Assembly: GCF_021173675.1 (NCBI RefSeq)
Contig: NZ_JAIHON010000013.1
Span: 124,001 to 188,000 of the forward strand
Source: Streptomyces lincolnensis
GTDB taxonomy: Bacteria > Actinomycetota > Actinomycetes > Streptomycetales > Streptomycetaceae
Direction of reading: 5' to 3'
DNA length: 64,000 bases
How positions within the stretch are numbered: position 1 is the first letter of the stretch; each line of letters starts with the position of its first letter. Under the pieces are notes generated by a model. That model made no database searches, had not been told where the DNA came from, and saw only the letters and a program-made list of their open reading frames with translations. The position numbers and the translations under genes are program-made. Positions 7,387 through 15,729 of the stretch are shown in pieces.

Positions 7387-8285
7387 CGGGAACCGGCAGG
7401 GCGCGCCCCGGTGAGACGGAGCGCGGCACGCTCGACAAGGCCGCGGCGGAGAACTTCCCCGTGGCCCCCTTCTTCCTGCCCAGGGCCTGGCGCACCGACC
7501 TGATGGCCGTCTACGGCTTCGCCCGTCTCGTCGACGACATCGGCGACGGCGACCTGGCCCCCGGCGGCGCCGACGCCCGGCTGCTCGGGGTCCCGCCCGA
7601 AGCGGCCGACGACCGTCTGGTGCTGCTGGACGCCTTCGAGGCCGACCTGCGCCGCGTCTTCGACGCGACCCCGCGTCACCCGCTGCTGCGCCGCCTCCAG
7701 CCGACCGTCCGCCGCCGCGCGCTGACCCCCGAGCCGTTCCTCGGCCTGATCGCCGCCAACCGCCAGGACCAGCTCGTCGGCCGCTACGAGACCTACGACG
7801 ACCTGCTCGCCTACTGCGAACTGTCGGCCAACCCCGTCGGCCGTCTCGTGCTCGCCGTCACCGGCACCTCGACCCCCGAGCGGATCCGGCTGTCCGACGC
7901 GATCTGCACGGCCCTGCAGATCGTCGAACACCTTCAGGACGTCGCCGAGGACCTCGGCCGCGACCGCGTCTACCTTCCCGCCGAGGACATGAAGCGCTTT
8001 CACGTCCAGGAGGCGGATCTCGCCACGAAAACCGGGGGCGCGTCGGTGCGCGCCCTGGTTGCATACGAGGCGCAACGCGCCCGCGACCTCCTGAATGAAG
8101 GCGCCCCCCTGGTGGGTAGCGTCCACGGCAGGTTGAAGCTGCTGCTCGCAGGGTTCGTGGCGGGAGGAAGGGCGGCGATCCACGCGATCGCCGCCGCCGA
8201 TTACGACGTACTTCCCGGCCCGCCCAAGCCCGGCAAGCTCCGGCTGCTGCGCGAGGTGGGCGTCACTCTGCGAGGAGAGGGGTGA
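7383..8285 (+). CDS. hpnC: Hydroxysqualene synthase HpnC (squalene/phytoene synthase family)
   Basis: All-alpha prenyl-condensing enzyme. In the HpnCDE route, HpnD makes presqualene diphosphate from two farnesyl diphosphates and HpnC turns it into hydroxysqualene. The two Asp-rich motifs are present: LVDDIGDGD near residue 48 and LQDVAEDLGRD near residue 185. The N-terminal AENFPVAPFFLP is typical of HpnC. The length, 300 residues, is normal. The GTG start overlaps a 21-codon upstream frame, and the stop region overlaps hpnD (GTGA). First recognised gene of the hopanoid operon. Confidence 0.92.
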   Translation: MTGTGRARPGETERGTLDKAAAENFPVAPFFLPRAWRTDLMAVYGFARLVDDIGDGDLAPGGADARLLGVPPEAADDRLVLLDAFEADLRRVFDATPRHPLLRRLQPTVRRRALTPEPFLGLIAANRQDQLVGRYETYDDLLAYCELSANPVGRLVLAVTGTSTPERIRLSDAICTALQIVEHLQDVAEDLGRDRVYLPAEDMKRFHVQEADLATKTGGASVRALVAYEAQRARDLLNEGAPLVGSVHGRLKLLLAGFVAGGRAAIHAIAAADYDVLPGPPKPGKLRLLREVGVTLRGEG

Positions 8286-9232
8286 TCCGGACCGTGGAGT
8301 GGGAACCGCACGTGTCCGCGCCGGTACTCGCCGCCTACAGCTACTGCGAGGCAGTGACCGGACAGCAGGCCCGCAACTTCGCGTACGGCATCAGACTGCT
8401 GCCGACGCCCAAGCGTCGCGCGATGTCGGCGCTGTACGCCTTCTCCCGGCGTGTCGACGACATCGGCGACGGCGCGCTGGCCGACGGCATCAAGATCGAG
8501 AGACTCGAGGACACCCGGAAGCTGCTCACCCGGATCCGCGAGGGCGTGGTCGACGAGGACGACATCGACCCGGTCGGCGTCGCCCTGGCGCATGCCGCGG
8601 AGACCTTCCCGATCCCGCTCGACGGTCTCGACGAGCTCATCGACGGCGTCCTGATGGACGTCCGCGGTGAGACCTACGAGACCTGGGACGACCTGAAGGT
8701 GTACTGCCGCTGCGTGGCGGGCGCCATCGGGAGGCTCTCCCTCGGCGTGTTCGGGACCGAACCGGGCGCGCGCGGCGCCGAACGCGCCTCGGAGTACGCC
8801 GACACGCTGGGGCTGGCGCTCCAGCTCACCAACATCCTGCGGGACGTCCGGGAGGACGCCGAGGGCGGGCGGACCTATCTGCCCGCCGACGACCTCGCGA
8901 AGTTCGGCTGCTCGGCCGGCTTCAAGGGGCCGAAACCCCCGGAGGGCGCCGATTTCGCGGGCCTCGTCCACTTCGAAGTGCGACGGGCCCGCGCCCTTTT
9001 CGCCGAGGGCTACCGGCTGCTCCCCATGCTCGACCGGCGCAGCGGCGCCTGTGTCGCCGCCATGGCCGGCATCTACCGTCGCCTCCTGGACCGTATCGAG
9101 CGCGACCCGGAGGCCGTGCTGCGCGGCCGGGTCTCGCTGCCCGGCCGGGAGAAGGCGTACGTCGCCGTGCGTGGTCTGTCCGGTCTGGACGCGCGGCATG
9201 TGACCCGGCGGACCGTCAGGAGGCGCGCCTGA
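8282..9232 (+). CDS. hpnD: Presqualene diphosphate synthase HpnD
   Basis: Second squalene/phytoene-synthase-family enzyme, 316 residues, condensing two farnesyl diphosphates to presqualene diphosphate. It carries YAFSRRVDDIGDG (first Asp motif, near residue 56) and LTNILRDVREDAEGGRTYLP (second motif, near residue 185). The N-terminal AYSYCEAVTGQQARNFAYGI is characteristic of HpnD. The GTG start overlaps the hpnC stop by 4 bp; GTG 8294 is an alternative four codons later. Its TGA overlaps by one base (TGATG) the ATG of a 46-codon gene leading into hpnE. Confidence 0.92.
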   Translation: MIRTVEWEPHVSAPVLAAYSYCEAVTGQQARNFAYGIRLLPTPKRRAMSALYAFSRRVDDIGDGALADGIKIERLEDTRKLLTRIREGVVDEDDIDPVGVALAHAAETFPIPLDGLDELIDGVLMDVRGETYETWDDLKVYCRCVAGAIGRLSLGVFGTEPGARGAERASEYADTLGLALQLTNILRDVREDAEGGRTYLPADDLAKFGCSAGFKGPKPPEGADFAGLVHFEVRRARALFAEGYRLLPMLDRRSGACVAAMAGIYRRLLDRIERDPEAVLRGRVSLPGREKAYVAVRGLSGLDARHVTRRTVRRRA

Positions 9233-9372
9233 TGGACATTCCGGTCCAAAGTGATGCCACCGGCGAAAAGCGGCACGCAACCCTCCGGCGGGGGACCGCG
9301 TCCCTGACTGCGACGGCCTGCCGTGGCCGATCCACAGCGCACGGCGGGTGTTCGGGGGAGGGCGCACGATGA
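9232..9372 (+). CDS. 46-residue protein filling the hpnD-hpnE gap (DUF6380-like, tentative)
   Basis: A small frame starts at ATG 9232, sharing one base with the hpnD stop (TGATG), and ends at TGA 9370-9372, which overlaps the hpnE start as ATGA. It therefore fills the gap exactly with coupled junctions on both sides. The peptide is basic, lacks a membrane segment, and includes RHATLRRGTASLTATA and two Cys residues. This motif resembles short streptomycete proteins labelled DUF6380 and the small gene I recall between the S. coelicolor hpnD and hpnE orthologues; I cannot verify this. It has a role either in coupling translation or as a small hopanoid-pathway protein. Confidence 0.6.
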   Translation: MDIPVQSDATGEKRHATLRRGTASLTATACRGRSTAHGGCSGEGAR

Positions 9373-10808
9373 CCGACGGTACGCAGTCGGAAGGACAAGG
9401 ACCACGGGCGGACGCCGCGGGACGACCCGGTTCCGGGCGTGACGCCGTCGTGATCGGCGGCGGGCTCGCCGGCATCACCGCCGCGCTCGCCCTCGCCGAC
9501 GCCGGTATCGGCGTCACGCTCCTCGAAGGCCGGCCACGGCTCGGCGGCCTCGCCTTCTCCTTCCAGCGCGACGGCCTGACCGTCGACAACGGACAGCACG
9601 TGTACCTGCGCTGCTGCACCGCCTACCGCTGGTTCCTCGACCGGATCGAGGGCGCGGCACTGGCTCCGCTGCAGAACCGTCTCGACGTGCCCGTGCTCGA
9701 CGCCGACCGGCCCGAGGGACGGCGGCTCGGCAGACTGCGGCGCGACGCGCTGCCGGTGCCCCTGCATCTGGGGCGCAGCCTCGCCGCCTACCCGCATCTC
9801 TCGCTCGCCGAACGCGCCAGGGTGGGCCGTGCCGCGCTCGCGCTCAAGGGGCTCGACCTCGCCGATCCGAGCCTGGACACCCAGGACTTCGGCAGCTGGC
9901 TGACCGCGCACGGTCAGTCGGCGCGTGCCGTCGAAGCCCTGTGGGACCTGGTCGGGGTCGCCACCCTCAACGCGGTCGCGGGCGACGCCTCGCTGGGGCT
10001 CGCCGCGATGGTGTTCAAGACCGGTCTGCTGTCCGACCCGGGCGCGGCCGACATCGGATGGGCGCGCGTCCCGCTGGGTGACCTGCATGACCGGCTCGCC
10101 CGCAAGGCGCTCGACTCCGCGGGCGTGCGTACCGAAGTCCGTACACGCGTCACCTCCATCTCTACCGAAGACAACGGCCGTTGGAGCGTCCGGGTTCCCG
10201 GCGAGACGCTCACCGCCGACGTGGTCGTGCTCGCCGTACCGCAGCGCGAGGCGCACGACCTGCTGCCCGCGGGGGCCCTCGACGCTCCCGAACGGCTGCT
10301 GGAGATCGGCACCGCGCCGATCCTGAACGTCCATGTCGTCTACGACCGGAAAGTCCTCGCCAGGCCCTTCTTCGCGGCCCTCGGCACTCCGGTGCAGTGG
10401 GTGTTCGACCGCACCGAGGCCTCCGGGCTCCACCGGGGCCAGTACCTCGCCCTGTCGCAGTCGGCCGCGCACGACGAGATCGACGAGCCGGTCGCGGCCC
10501 TGCGCGAGCGCTACCTGCCCGAGCTGGAGCGACTGCTGCCCCGCGCGCGCGGCGCCGAGGTGAAGGACTTCTTCGTCACCCGGGAGCGGACGGCGACGTT
10601 CGCCCCCACCCCCGGTGTCGGGCGCCTCAGGCCCGGCGCCCGCACCAAGGCATCCGGCCTGTACCTGGCCGGAGCGTGGACCGCCACCGGGTGGCCCGCG
10701 ACCATGGAGAGTGCGGTCCGCAGCGGTGTGAGCGCGGCGCAGGCCGCTCTCGGCGCCCTGGGCCGGCCCCGCCCCCGCCACCTCTTCGCCATCGAGGAGG
10801 CGGCCTGA
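9369..10808 (+). CDS. hpnE: Hydroxysqualene dehydroxylase HpnE (FAD-dependent amine-oxidase/phytoene-desaturase fold)
   Basis: Flavoenzyme that reduces hydroxysqualene to squalene, the last step of the HpnCDE route. The dinucleotide-binding motif VVIGGGLAGITAALAL with the downstream acidic residue (LLEG) is near residues 24-50, followed by GGLAFSFQRDG. The C-terminal YLAGAWTATGWPATMESAVRSG is the family FAD-contacting end. ATG 9369 has an excellent ribosome-binding site (GGGGGAGGG just upstream) and overlaps the preceding small gene as ATGA; a GTG at 9348 would add seven residues. The stop overlaps the next start (TGATG). Confidence 0.92.
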   Translation: MTDGTQSEGQGPRADAAGRPGSGRDAVVIGGGLAGITAALALADAGIGVTLLEGRPRLGGLAFSFQRDGLTVDNGQHVYLRCCTAYRWFLDRIEGAALAPLQNRLDVPVLDADRPEGRRLGRLRRDALPVPLHLGRSLAAYPHLSLAERARVGRAALALKGLDLADPSLDTQDFGSWLTAHGQSARAVEALWDLVGVATLNAVAGDASLGLAAMVFKTGLLSDPGAADIGWARVPLGDLHDRLARKALDSAGVRTEVRTRVTSISTEDNGRWSVRVPGETLTADVVVLAVPQREAHDLLPAGALDAPERLLEIGTAPILNVHVVYDRKVLARPFFAALGTPVQWVFDRTEASGLHRGQYLALSQSAAHDEIDEPVAALRERYLPELERLLPRARGAEVKDFFVTRERTATFAPTPGVGRLRPGARTKASGLYLAGAWTATGWPATMESAVRSGVSAAQAALGALGRPRPRHLFAIEEAA

Positions 10809-11947
10809 TGCTCGATCAGCACGGCTCGGCACATTCCCGCACCCCCTCCGTCACCGCAACAAGAGGAGAATCCGTGCCCACTGTGCCCCCGGCCTCGACG
10901 GCCGCTCGAGAAACCGCGGTGGACGTGGCCGCGCTTCTGGAGCGCGGCCGGACCCTGGCCACACCGGTACTGCGGGCGGCCGTCAACCGCCTGGCGGCTC
11001 CCATGGACACCGTTTCCGCCTACCACTTCGGCTGGATCGACGCCGAGGGCAACCCCGCGGACGGCGACGGCGGCAAGGCCGTGCGCCCGGCGCTCGCGGT
11101 GCTCTCCGCCGAGGTCACCGGTGCGGCGCCCGAGGTGGGCGTCCCCGGGGCGGTCGCCGTGGAACTGGTCCACAACTTCTCGCTGCTGCACGACGACCTG
11201 ATGGACGGCGACGAACAGCGCCGCCACCGCGACACCGTCTGGAAGGTGCACGGCCCCGCCCAGGCCATCCTGGTGGGTGACGCCCTGTTCGCCCTGGCCA
11301 ACGAGGTCCTGCTGGAACTCGGCACCGTCGAGGCCGGCCGCGCCACCCGCCGCCTCACCACCGCCACCCGCGCCCTGATCGACGGCCAGGCGCAGGACAT
11401 CTCCTACGAGCACCGCGACCGCGTCAGCGTCGAGGAGTGCCTGGAGATGGAGGGCAACAAGACCGGCGCCCTGCTCGCCTGCGCCAGCTCCATCGGTGCG
11501 GTCCTCGGCGGCGCCGACGACCGCACCGCCGACACCCTGGAGAAGTACGGCTACCACCTCGGCCTCGCCTTCCAGGCCGTCGACGACCTGCTCGGCATCT
11601 GGGGCGACCCGGTCTCCACCGGCAAGCAGACCTGGAGCGACCTGCGCCAGCGCAAGAAGTCCCTGCCGGTCGTGGCCGCGCTCGCGGCGGGCGGCGCCGC
11701 CTCCGAGCGGCTCGGCGAGATGCTCGCCGCCGACGCCAAGAGCAACGACTTCGAGAACTTCTCCGAGGCGGAGTTCGCGGCCCGCGCCGACCTCATCGAG
11801 AAGGCGGGCGGCCGTGAGTGGACCGCCGAGGAAGCCCGCCGCCAGCACACCGTCGCCGTCGAGGCCCTGAACGCCGTCGACATGCCCGACCGGGTGCGGG
11901 CCCGGTTCACCGCACTCGCCGACTTCGTCGTCGTACGAAAGAGATGA
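10808..11947 (+). CDS. Polyprenyl (farnesyl) diphosphate synthase of the hopanoid operon
   Basis: Trans-isoprenyl diphosphate synthase supplying the C15 precursor for squalene. The first Asp-rich motif is LLHDDLMDGDEQRR and the second is FQAVDDLLGIWGD, with GGKAVRPAL (diphosphate binding) ahead of them. The length is 379 residues from ATG 10808, which has GAGGAGG seven bases upstream and overlaps the hpnE stop. A second in-frame start, GTG 10874 (VPTVPPAS...), also has a strong ribosome-binding site (AGAGGAG), and the 22 residues between the two look unstructured; the shorter form may be the main product. Chain length is inferred as C15 from context. Confidence 0.9.
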   Translation: MLDQHGSAHSRTPSVTATRGESVPTVPPASTAARETAVDVAALLERGRTLATPVLRAAVNRLAAPMDTVSAYHFGWIDAEGNPADGDGGKAVRPALAVLSAEVTGAAPEVGVPGAVAVELVHNFSLLHDDLMDGDEQRRHRDTVWKVHGPAQAILVGDALFALANEVLLELGTVEAGRATRRLTTATRALIDGQAQDISYEHRDRVSVEECLEMEGNKTGALLACASSIGAVLGGADDRTADTLEKYGYHLGLAFQAVDDLLGIWGDPVSTGKQTWSDLRQRKKSLPVVAALAAGGAASERLGEMLAADAKSNDFENFSEAEFAARADLIEKAGGREWTAEEARRQHTVAVEALNAVDMPDRVRARFTALADFVVVRKR

Positions 11948-11980
11948 TCACTATCGGTCGAATAGCCCTCGCGTAGTCGC

Positions 11981-12013
11981 CGGCCGGTGCTCCGCACCAC
12001 AGCGCACCGGCCG
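11981..12013 (+). promoter_or_regulatory. Hairpin inside the operon, between the prenyl synthase gene and shc
   Basis: CGGCCGGTG (11981-11989) and CACCGGCCG (12005-12013) are perfect inverted arms with a 15-base loop. They lie in the only sizeable gap (117 bp) between hpnD and hpnO. It could be a partial terminator, a processing site or a stabilising hairpin ahead of shc. The shc start is 51 bp downstream. Confidence 0.45.
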
Positions 12014-12064
12014 ACGGCGGACCCACAGCAGAGCACCGCTTGCACACTGCACGAAGGGGAAGCC

Positions 12065-14056
12065 ATGACAGCGACGACCGACGGAAGCACCGGGGCCCTG
12101 CCGCCCCGCGCTGCCGCGGCCAGCGAAACCGACATCCGCACCCCCGTGGCGGCCGGGGTACACGAAGCCGCCGTACGCGCCACGCGGCGCGCCACCGACT
12201 TCCTGCTGTCCCGGCAGGACACCCAGGGCTGGTGGAAGGGCGACCTCGAGACCAATGTGACGATGGACGCCGAGGACCTGCTGCTGCGCCAGTTCCTGGG
12301 CATCCGCGACGAGGCCACCACCCGCGCCGCCGCGCTCTTCATCCGCGGCGAGCAGCGCGAGGACGGCACCTGGGCCACCTTCTACGGCGGACCGGGCGAA
12401 CTCTCCACCACCATCGAGGCGTACGTCGCCCTGCGGCTGGCCGGGGACGCGCCGGACGCCCCGCACATGGCGAAGGCGTCGGCCTGGATCCGCGAGCGGG
12501 GCGGGATCGCCGCCGCCCGGGTCTTCACCCGGATCTGGCTCGCCCTGTTCGGCTGGTGGAAGTGGGAGGACCTGCCCGAACTCCCCCCGGAACTCATCTA
12601 CTTCCCCAAGTGGATGCCGCTCAACATCTACGACTTCGGGTGCTGGGCCCGGCAGACCATCGTCCCGCTGACGATCGTCTCCGCCAAGCGCCCGGTACGT
12701 CCCGCGCCCTTCGCTCTGGACGAGCTGCACACCGACCCCGCCGACCCCAACCCCGCCGGGCCCCTTGCCCCGGTGGCCAGTTGGGACGGTGCCTTCCAGC
12801 GTCTGGACAAGGCGCTGCACCAGCTGCGCAAGGTCGCCCCCCGCCGCCTGCGCAGGGCGGCGATGAACAGCGCCGCCCGCTGGATCATCGAGCGGCAGGA
12901 GAACGACGGCTGCTGGGGCGGTATCCAGCCGCCGGCCGTGTACTCGGTGATCGCCCTGCACCTGCTCGGCTACGACCTCGAACACCCGGTGATGCGGGCC
13001 GGGTTGGAGTCCCTGGACCGGTTCGCCGTGTGGCGCGAGGACGGGGCCCGGATGATCGAGGCCTGCCAGTCGCCGGTGTGGGACACCTGCCTCGCCACCA
13101 TCGCGCTCGCCGACGCCGGTGTCCCCGCCGACCATCCGCAGCTCGTCAAGGCGGCCGACTGGATGCTGGGCGAGGAGATCGTCCGTCCCGGCGACTGGGC
13201 GGTCAAGCGGCCCCAACTCCCGCCGGGCGGCTGGGCGTTCGAGTTCCACAACGACAACTACCCGGACATCGACGACACCGCCGAGGTGGTCCTCGCGCTG
13301 CGCCGCGTCCGGCACCACGACCCGGAGCGGGTGGAGAAGGCGATCGGGCGCGGGGTGCGCTGGAACCTCGGGATGCAGTCGAAGAACGGGGCGTGGGGCG
13401 CCTTCGACGTCGACAACACCAGCCCGTTCCCCAACCGGCTGCCGTTCTGCGACTTCGGCGAGGTCATCGACCCGCCCTCCGCCGACGTCACCGCGCACGT
13501 GGTGGAGATGCTGGCCGTCGAGGGGCTCGCCCACGACCCGCGCACCCGGCGCGGCATCCAGTGGCTGCTCGCCGAACAGGAGCCGGACGGCTCCTGGTTC
13601 GGGCGCTGGGGCGTCAACTACGTATACGGCACCGGGTCGGTGGTGCCCGCCCTGGTCGCCGCCGGATTCCCCGGCTCGCACCCGGCGATCCGGCGGGCGG
13701 TGGCCTGGCTGGAGAAGGCGCAGAACGACGACGGCGGCTGGGGCGAGGACCTGCGCTCCTACAAGTACGTCAAGGAGTGGAGCGGCCGCGGTGCCTCCAC
13801 CGCCTCGCAGACGGCCTGGGCGCTGATGGCGCTGCTGGCGGCGGGGGAGCGGGACTCCAAGGCCGTGGAGCGGGGCGTCGAGTGGCTGGCGAGCACCCAG
13901 CGCGAGGACGGCTCCTGGGACGAGCCCCACTTCACCGGCACCGGGTTCCCGTGGGACTTCTCCATCAACTACCACCTCTACCGGCAGGTGTTCCCTCTCA
14001 CCGCACTCGGCCGGTACGTCCACGGAGAGCCGTTCTCCGGAGCGAAGGAGGGCTGA
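12065..14056 (+). CDS. shc: Squalene-hopene cyclase
   Basis: Monotopic membrane terpene cyclase of 663 residues that cyclises squalene to hopene/hopanol. The catalytic Asp motif is DIDDT (in NYPDIDDTAEVV), and several QW repeats are visible: QDTQGWWKG, QREDGTW, QENDGCWGG, QNDDGGWGE and QREDGSWDE. The region GVNYVYGTG is also characteristic. ATG 12065 has AAGGGGAAG just upstream; longer in-frame starts lack one. Preceded by a 117-bp gap with a hairpin and followed by hpnG with TGATGA overlap. Equivalent to hpnF of other nomenclatures. Confidence 0.97.
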   Translation: MTATTDGSTGALPPRAAAASETDIRTPVAAGVHEAAVRATRRATDFLLSRQDTQGWWKGDLETNVTMDAEDLLLRQFLGIRDEATTRAAALFIRGEQREDGTWATFYGGPGELSTTIEAYVALRLAGDAPDAPHMAKASAWIRERGGIAAARVFTRIWLALFGWWKWEDLPELPPELIYFPKWMPLNIYDFGCWARQTIVPLTIVSAKRPVRPAPFALDELHTDPADPNPAGPLAPVASWDGAFQRLDKALHQLRKVAPRRLRRAAMNSAARWIIERQENDGCWGGIQPPAVYSVIALHLLGYDLEHPVMRAGLESLDRFAVWREDGARMIEACQSPVWDTCLATIALADAGVPADHPQLVKAADWMLGEEIVRPGDWAVKRPQLPPGGWAFEFHNDNYPDIDDTAEVVLALRRVRHHDPERVEKAIGRGVRWNLGMQSKNGAWGAFDVDNTSPFPNRLPFCDFGEVIDPPSADVTAHVVEMLAVEGLAHDPRTRRGIQWLLAEQEPDGSWFGRWGVNYVYGTGSVVPALVAAGFPGSHPAIRRAVAWLEKAQNDDGGWGEDLRSYKYVKEWSGRGASTASQTAWALMALLAAGERDSKAVERGVEWLASTQREDGSWDEPHFTGTGFPWDFSINYHLYRQVFPLTALGRYVHGEPFSGAKEG

Positions 14057-14697
14057 TGAGCACCCAGCCCGCCCCGGCCCCGCTGCTGATCGCCTGCGCG
14101 CTCGGCATCGAGCGCCTCGCCCTGCGCGGTGGCGACCGCGGTGCGGCGGGCGGGCCGGTGACCGTCCTGCGCACGGGCATGGGGCCGGAGGCCGCCGAGG
14201 TCTCCGTCGCCCGGGTCCTGGCCCACCCGGAACTCGCCGGGGCCGCCGTGCTGGCCACCGGCTTCTGCGCGGGACTCGCCCCCGGTATGCACCCCGGCGA
14301 TCTCGTGGTCGCCGAGGAGACCCGTCATCCGCGAGGCACCGTCCGGTGCGTCGGGACCGACCTGCTCGTCGAGGAACTGGTGCGGGCCGTGCCCGGGAGC
14401 ACCGTCCACACCGGACCTCTCACCGGTTCCGATCACGTCGTCCGCGGTCACGAACGGTCGGACCTGTTCGCGACCGGCGCGATCGCGGTCGACATGGAAT
14501 CCGCGGCCACGCTCCTGAGCGCCGTACGCGAGGGCGAGCGCCCCGTTGCGGCCGTCCGGGTGGTCGTGGACGCTCCAGAACATGAACTCGTCCGGATCGG
14601 CACGGTACGCGGTGGAATATCGGCTTTCCGCGTCCTTCGTTCAGTCCTTCCCGCTTTCTACGAATGGCACCGTTCCTTGCTGCTCCCCAGGAGGTGA
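14056..14697 (+). CDS. hpnG: HpnG, adenosylhopane nucleosidase (MTA/SAH nucleosidase-like)
   Basis: Purine-nucleoside phosphorylase fold protein, 213 residues. In bacteriohopanepolyol synthesis it removes adenine from adenosylhopane to give ribosylhopane. Supporting features are RTGMGPEAAE, ATGFCAGLAPGMHPGDLVVAEE, and the substrate-binding VDMESAATLL near residue 145, where the Met-Glu pair contacts ribose in this superfamily. The start overlaps the shc stop by one base (TGATG). Its position directly before hpnH matches the pathway order reversed (hpnH acts first). Confidence 0.85.
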   Translation: MSTQPAPAPLLIACALGIERLALRGGDRGAAGGPVTVLRTGMGPEAAEVSVARVLAHPELAGAAVLATGFCAGLAPGMHPGDLVVAEETRHPRGTVRCVGTDLLVEELVRAVPGSTVHTGPLTGSDHVVRGHERSDLFATGAIAVDMESAATLLSAVREGERPVAAVRVVVDAPEHELVRIGTVRGGISAFRVLRSVLPAFYEWHRSLLLPRR

Positions 14698-14702
14698 GCC
14701 AG

Positions 14703-15725
14703 ATGGCCATGCCGCTGCGTCAGTCCATCAAGGTCGCTACATACTTGGCCGAACAGAAGCTCCGCAAGCGGGACAAGTTCCCGCTGATCGTGGAGCTGGA
14801 GCCCCTGTTCGCCTGCAATCTGAAGTGCGAGGGCTGCGGCAAGATCCAGCACCCGGCCGGGGTGCTGAAGCAGCGCATGCCGGTGGCGCAGGCCGTCGGG
14901 GCGGTGCTGGAGTCCGGTGCGCCGATGGTGTCCATCGCCGGCGGTGAGCCGCTGATGCACCCTCAGATCGACGAGATCGTGCGGCAGTTGGTGGCGAAGA
15001 AGAAGTACGTCTTCCTCTGCACCAACGCCATGCTGCTGCGCAAGAAGATGGACAAGTTCAAGCCCTCGCCGTACTTCGCCTTCGCCGTGCACATCGACGG
15101 GCTGCGTGAGCGGCACGACGAGTCGGTGGCGAAGGAGGGCGTGTTCGACGAGGCGGTGGAGGCGATCAAGGAGGCCAAGAAGCGCGGCTTCCGGGTCACC
15201 ACCAACTCGACCTTCTTCAACACCGACACCCCGCAGACCATCATCGAGGTGCTCAACTTCCTCAACGACGACCTCAAGGTCGACGAGATGATGATCTCGC
15301 CCGCCTACGCCTACGAGAAGGCGCCCGACCAGGAGCACTTCCTGGGCGTGGAGCAGACCCGCGAGCTGTTCAAGAAGGCCTTCGCGGGCGGCAACCGGCG
15401 CAAGTGGCGGCTCAACCACTCCCCGCTCTTCCTGGACTTCCTGGAGGGCAAGGTCGACTTCCCGTGCACCGCGTGGGCGATCCCGAACTACTCCCTCTTC
15501 GGCTGGCAGCGCCCCTGCTACCTGATGAGCGACGGCTATGTGCCGACGTACCGGGAGCTGATCGAGGAGACCGACTGGGACAAGTACGGCCGCGGCAAGG
15601 ACCCGCGCTGCGCCAACTGCATGGCGCACTGCGGCTACGAGCCCACCGCCGTCCTCGCCACCATGGGCTCGCTCAAGGAGTCGCTGCGGGCCATGCGCGA
15701 GACCGTCTCCGGAAACCGCGAGTAG
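14703..15725 (+). CDS. hpnH: HpnH, adenosylhopane synthase (radical SAM)
   Basis: Radical SAM enzyme, 340 residues, that adds the 5'-deoxyadenosyl radical to diploptene to form adenosylhopane, the first side-chain step. The [4Fe-4S] motif is CNLKCEGC near residues 36-43, and SIAGGEPLMHP follows as the SAM-binding GGEP motif. The C-terminal part has a Cys-containing CANCMAHCGYE stretch. ATG 14703 has a near-perfect ribosome-binding site (AGGAGGTGA) ending just upstream; the frame is open further 5' but without a comparable site. Spaced 5 bp from hpnG. Confidence 0.95.
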   Translation: MAMPLRQSIKVATYLAEQKLRKRDKFPLIVELEPLFACNLKCEGCGKIQHPAGVLKQRMPVAQAVGAVLESGAPMVSIAGGEPLMHPQIDEIVRQLVAKKKYVFLCTNAMLLRKKMDKFKPSPYFAFAVHIDGLRERHDESVAKEGVFDEAVEAIKEAKKRGFRVTTNSTFFNTDTPQTIIEVLNFLNDDLKVDEMMISPAYAYEKAPDQEHFLGVEQTRELFKKAFAGGNRRKWRLNHSPLFLDFLEGKVDFPCTAWAIPNYSLFGWQRPCYLMSDGYVPTYRELIEETDWDKYGRGKDPRCANCMAHCGYEPTAVLATMGSLKESLRAMRETVSGNRE

Positions 15726-15729
15726 CGCC

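Noticed and set aside
6093..8183. 696-residue minus-strand frame opposite the ABC ATPase and hpnC
   Set aside because: Low-complexity composition and overlap with two clear genes; a product of GC bias.
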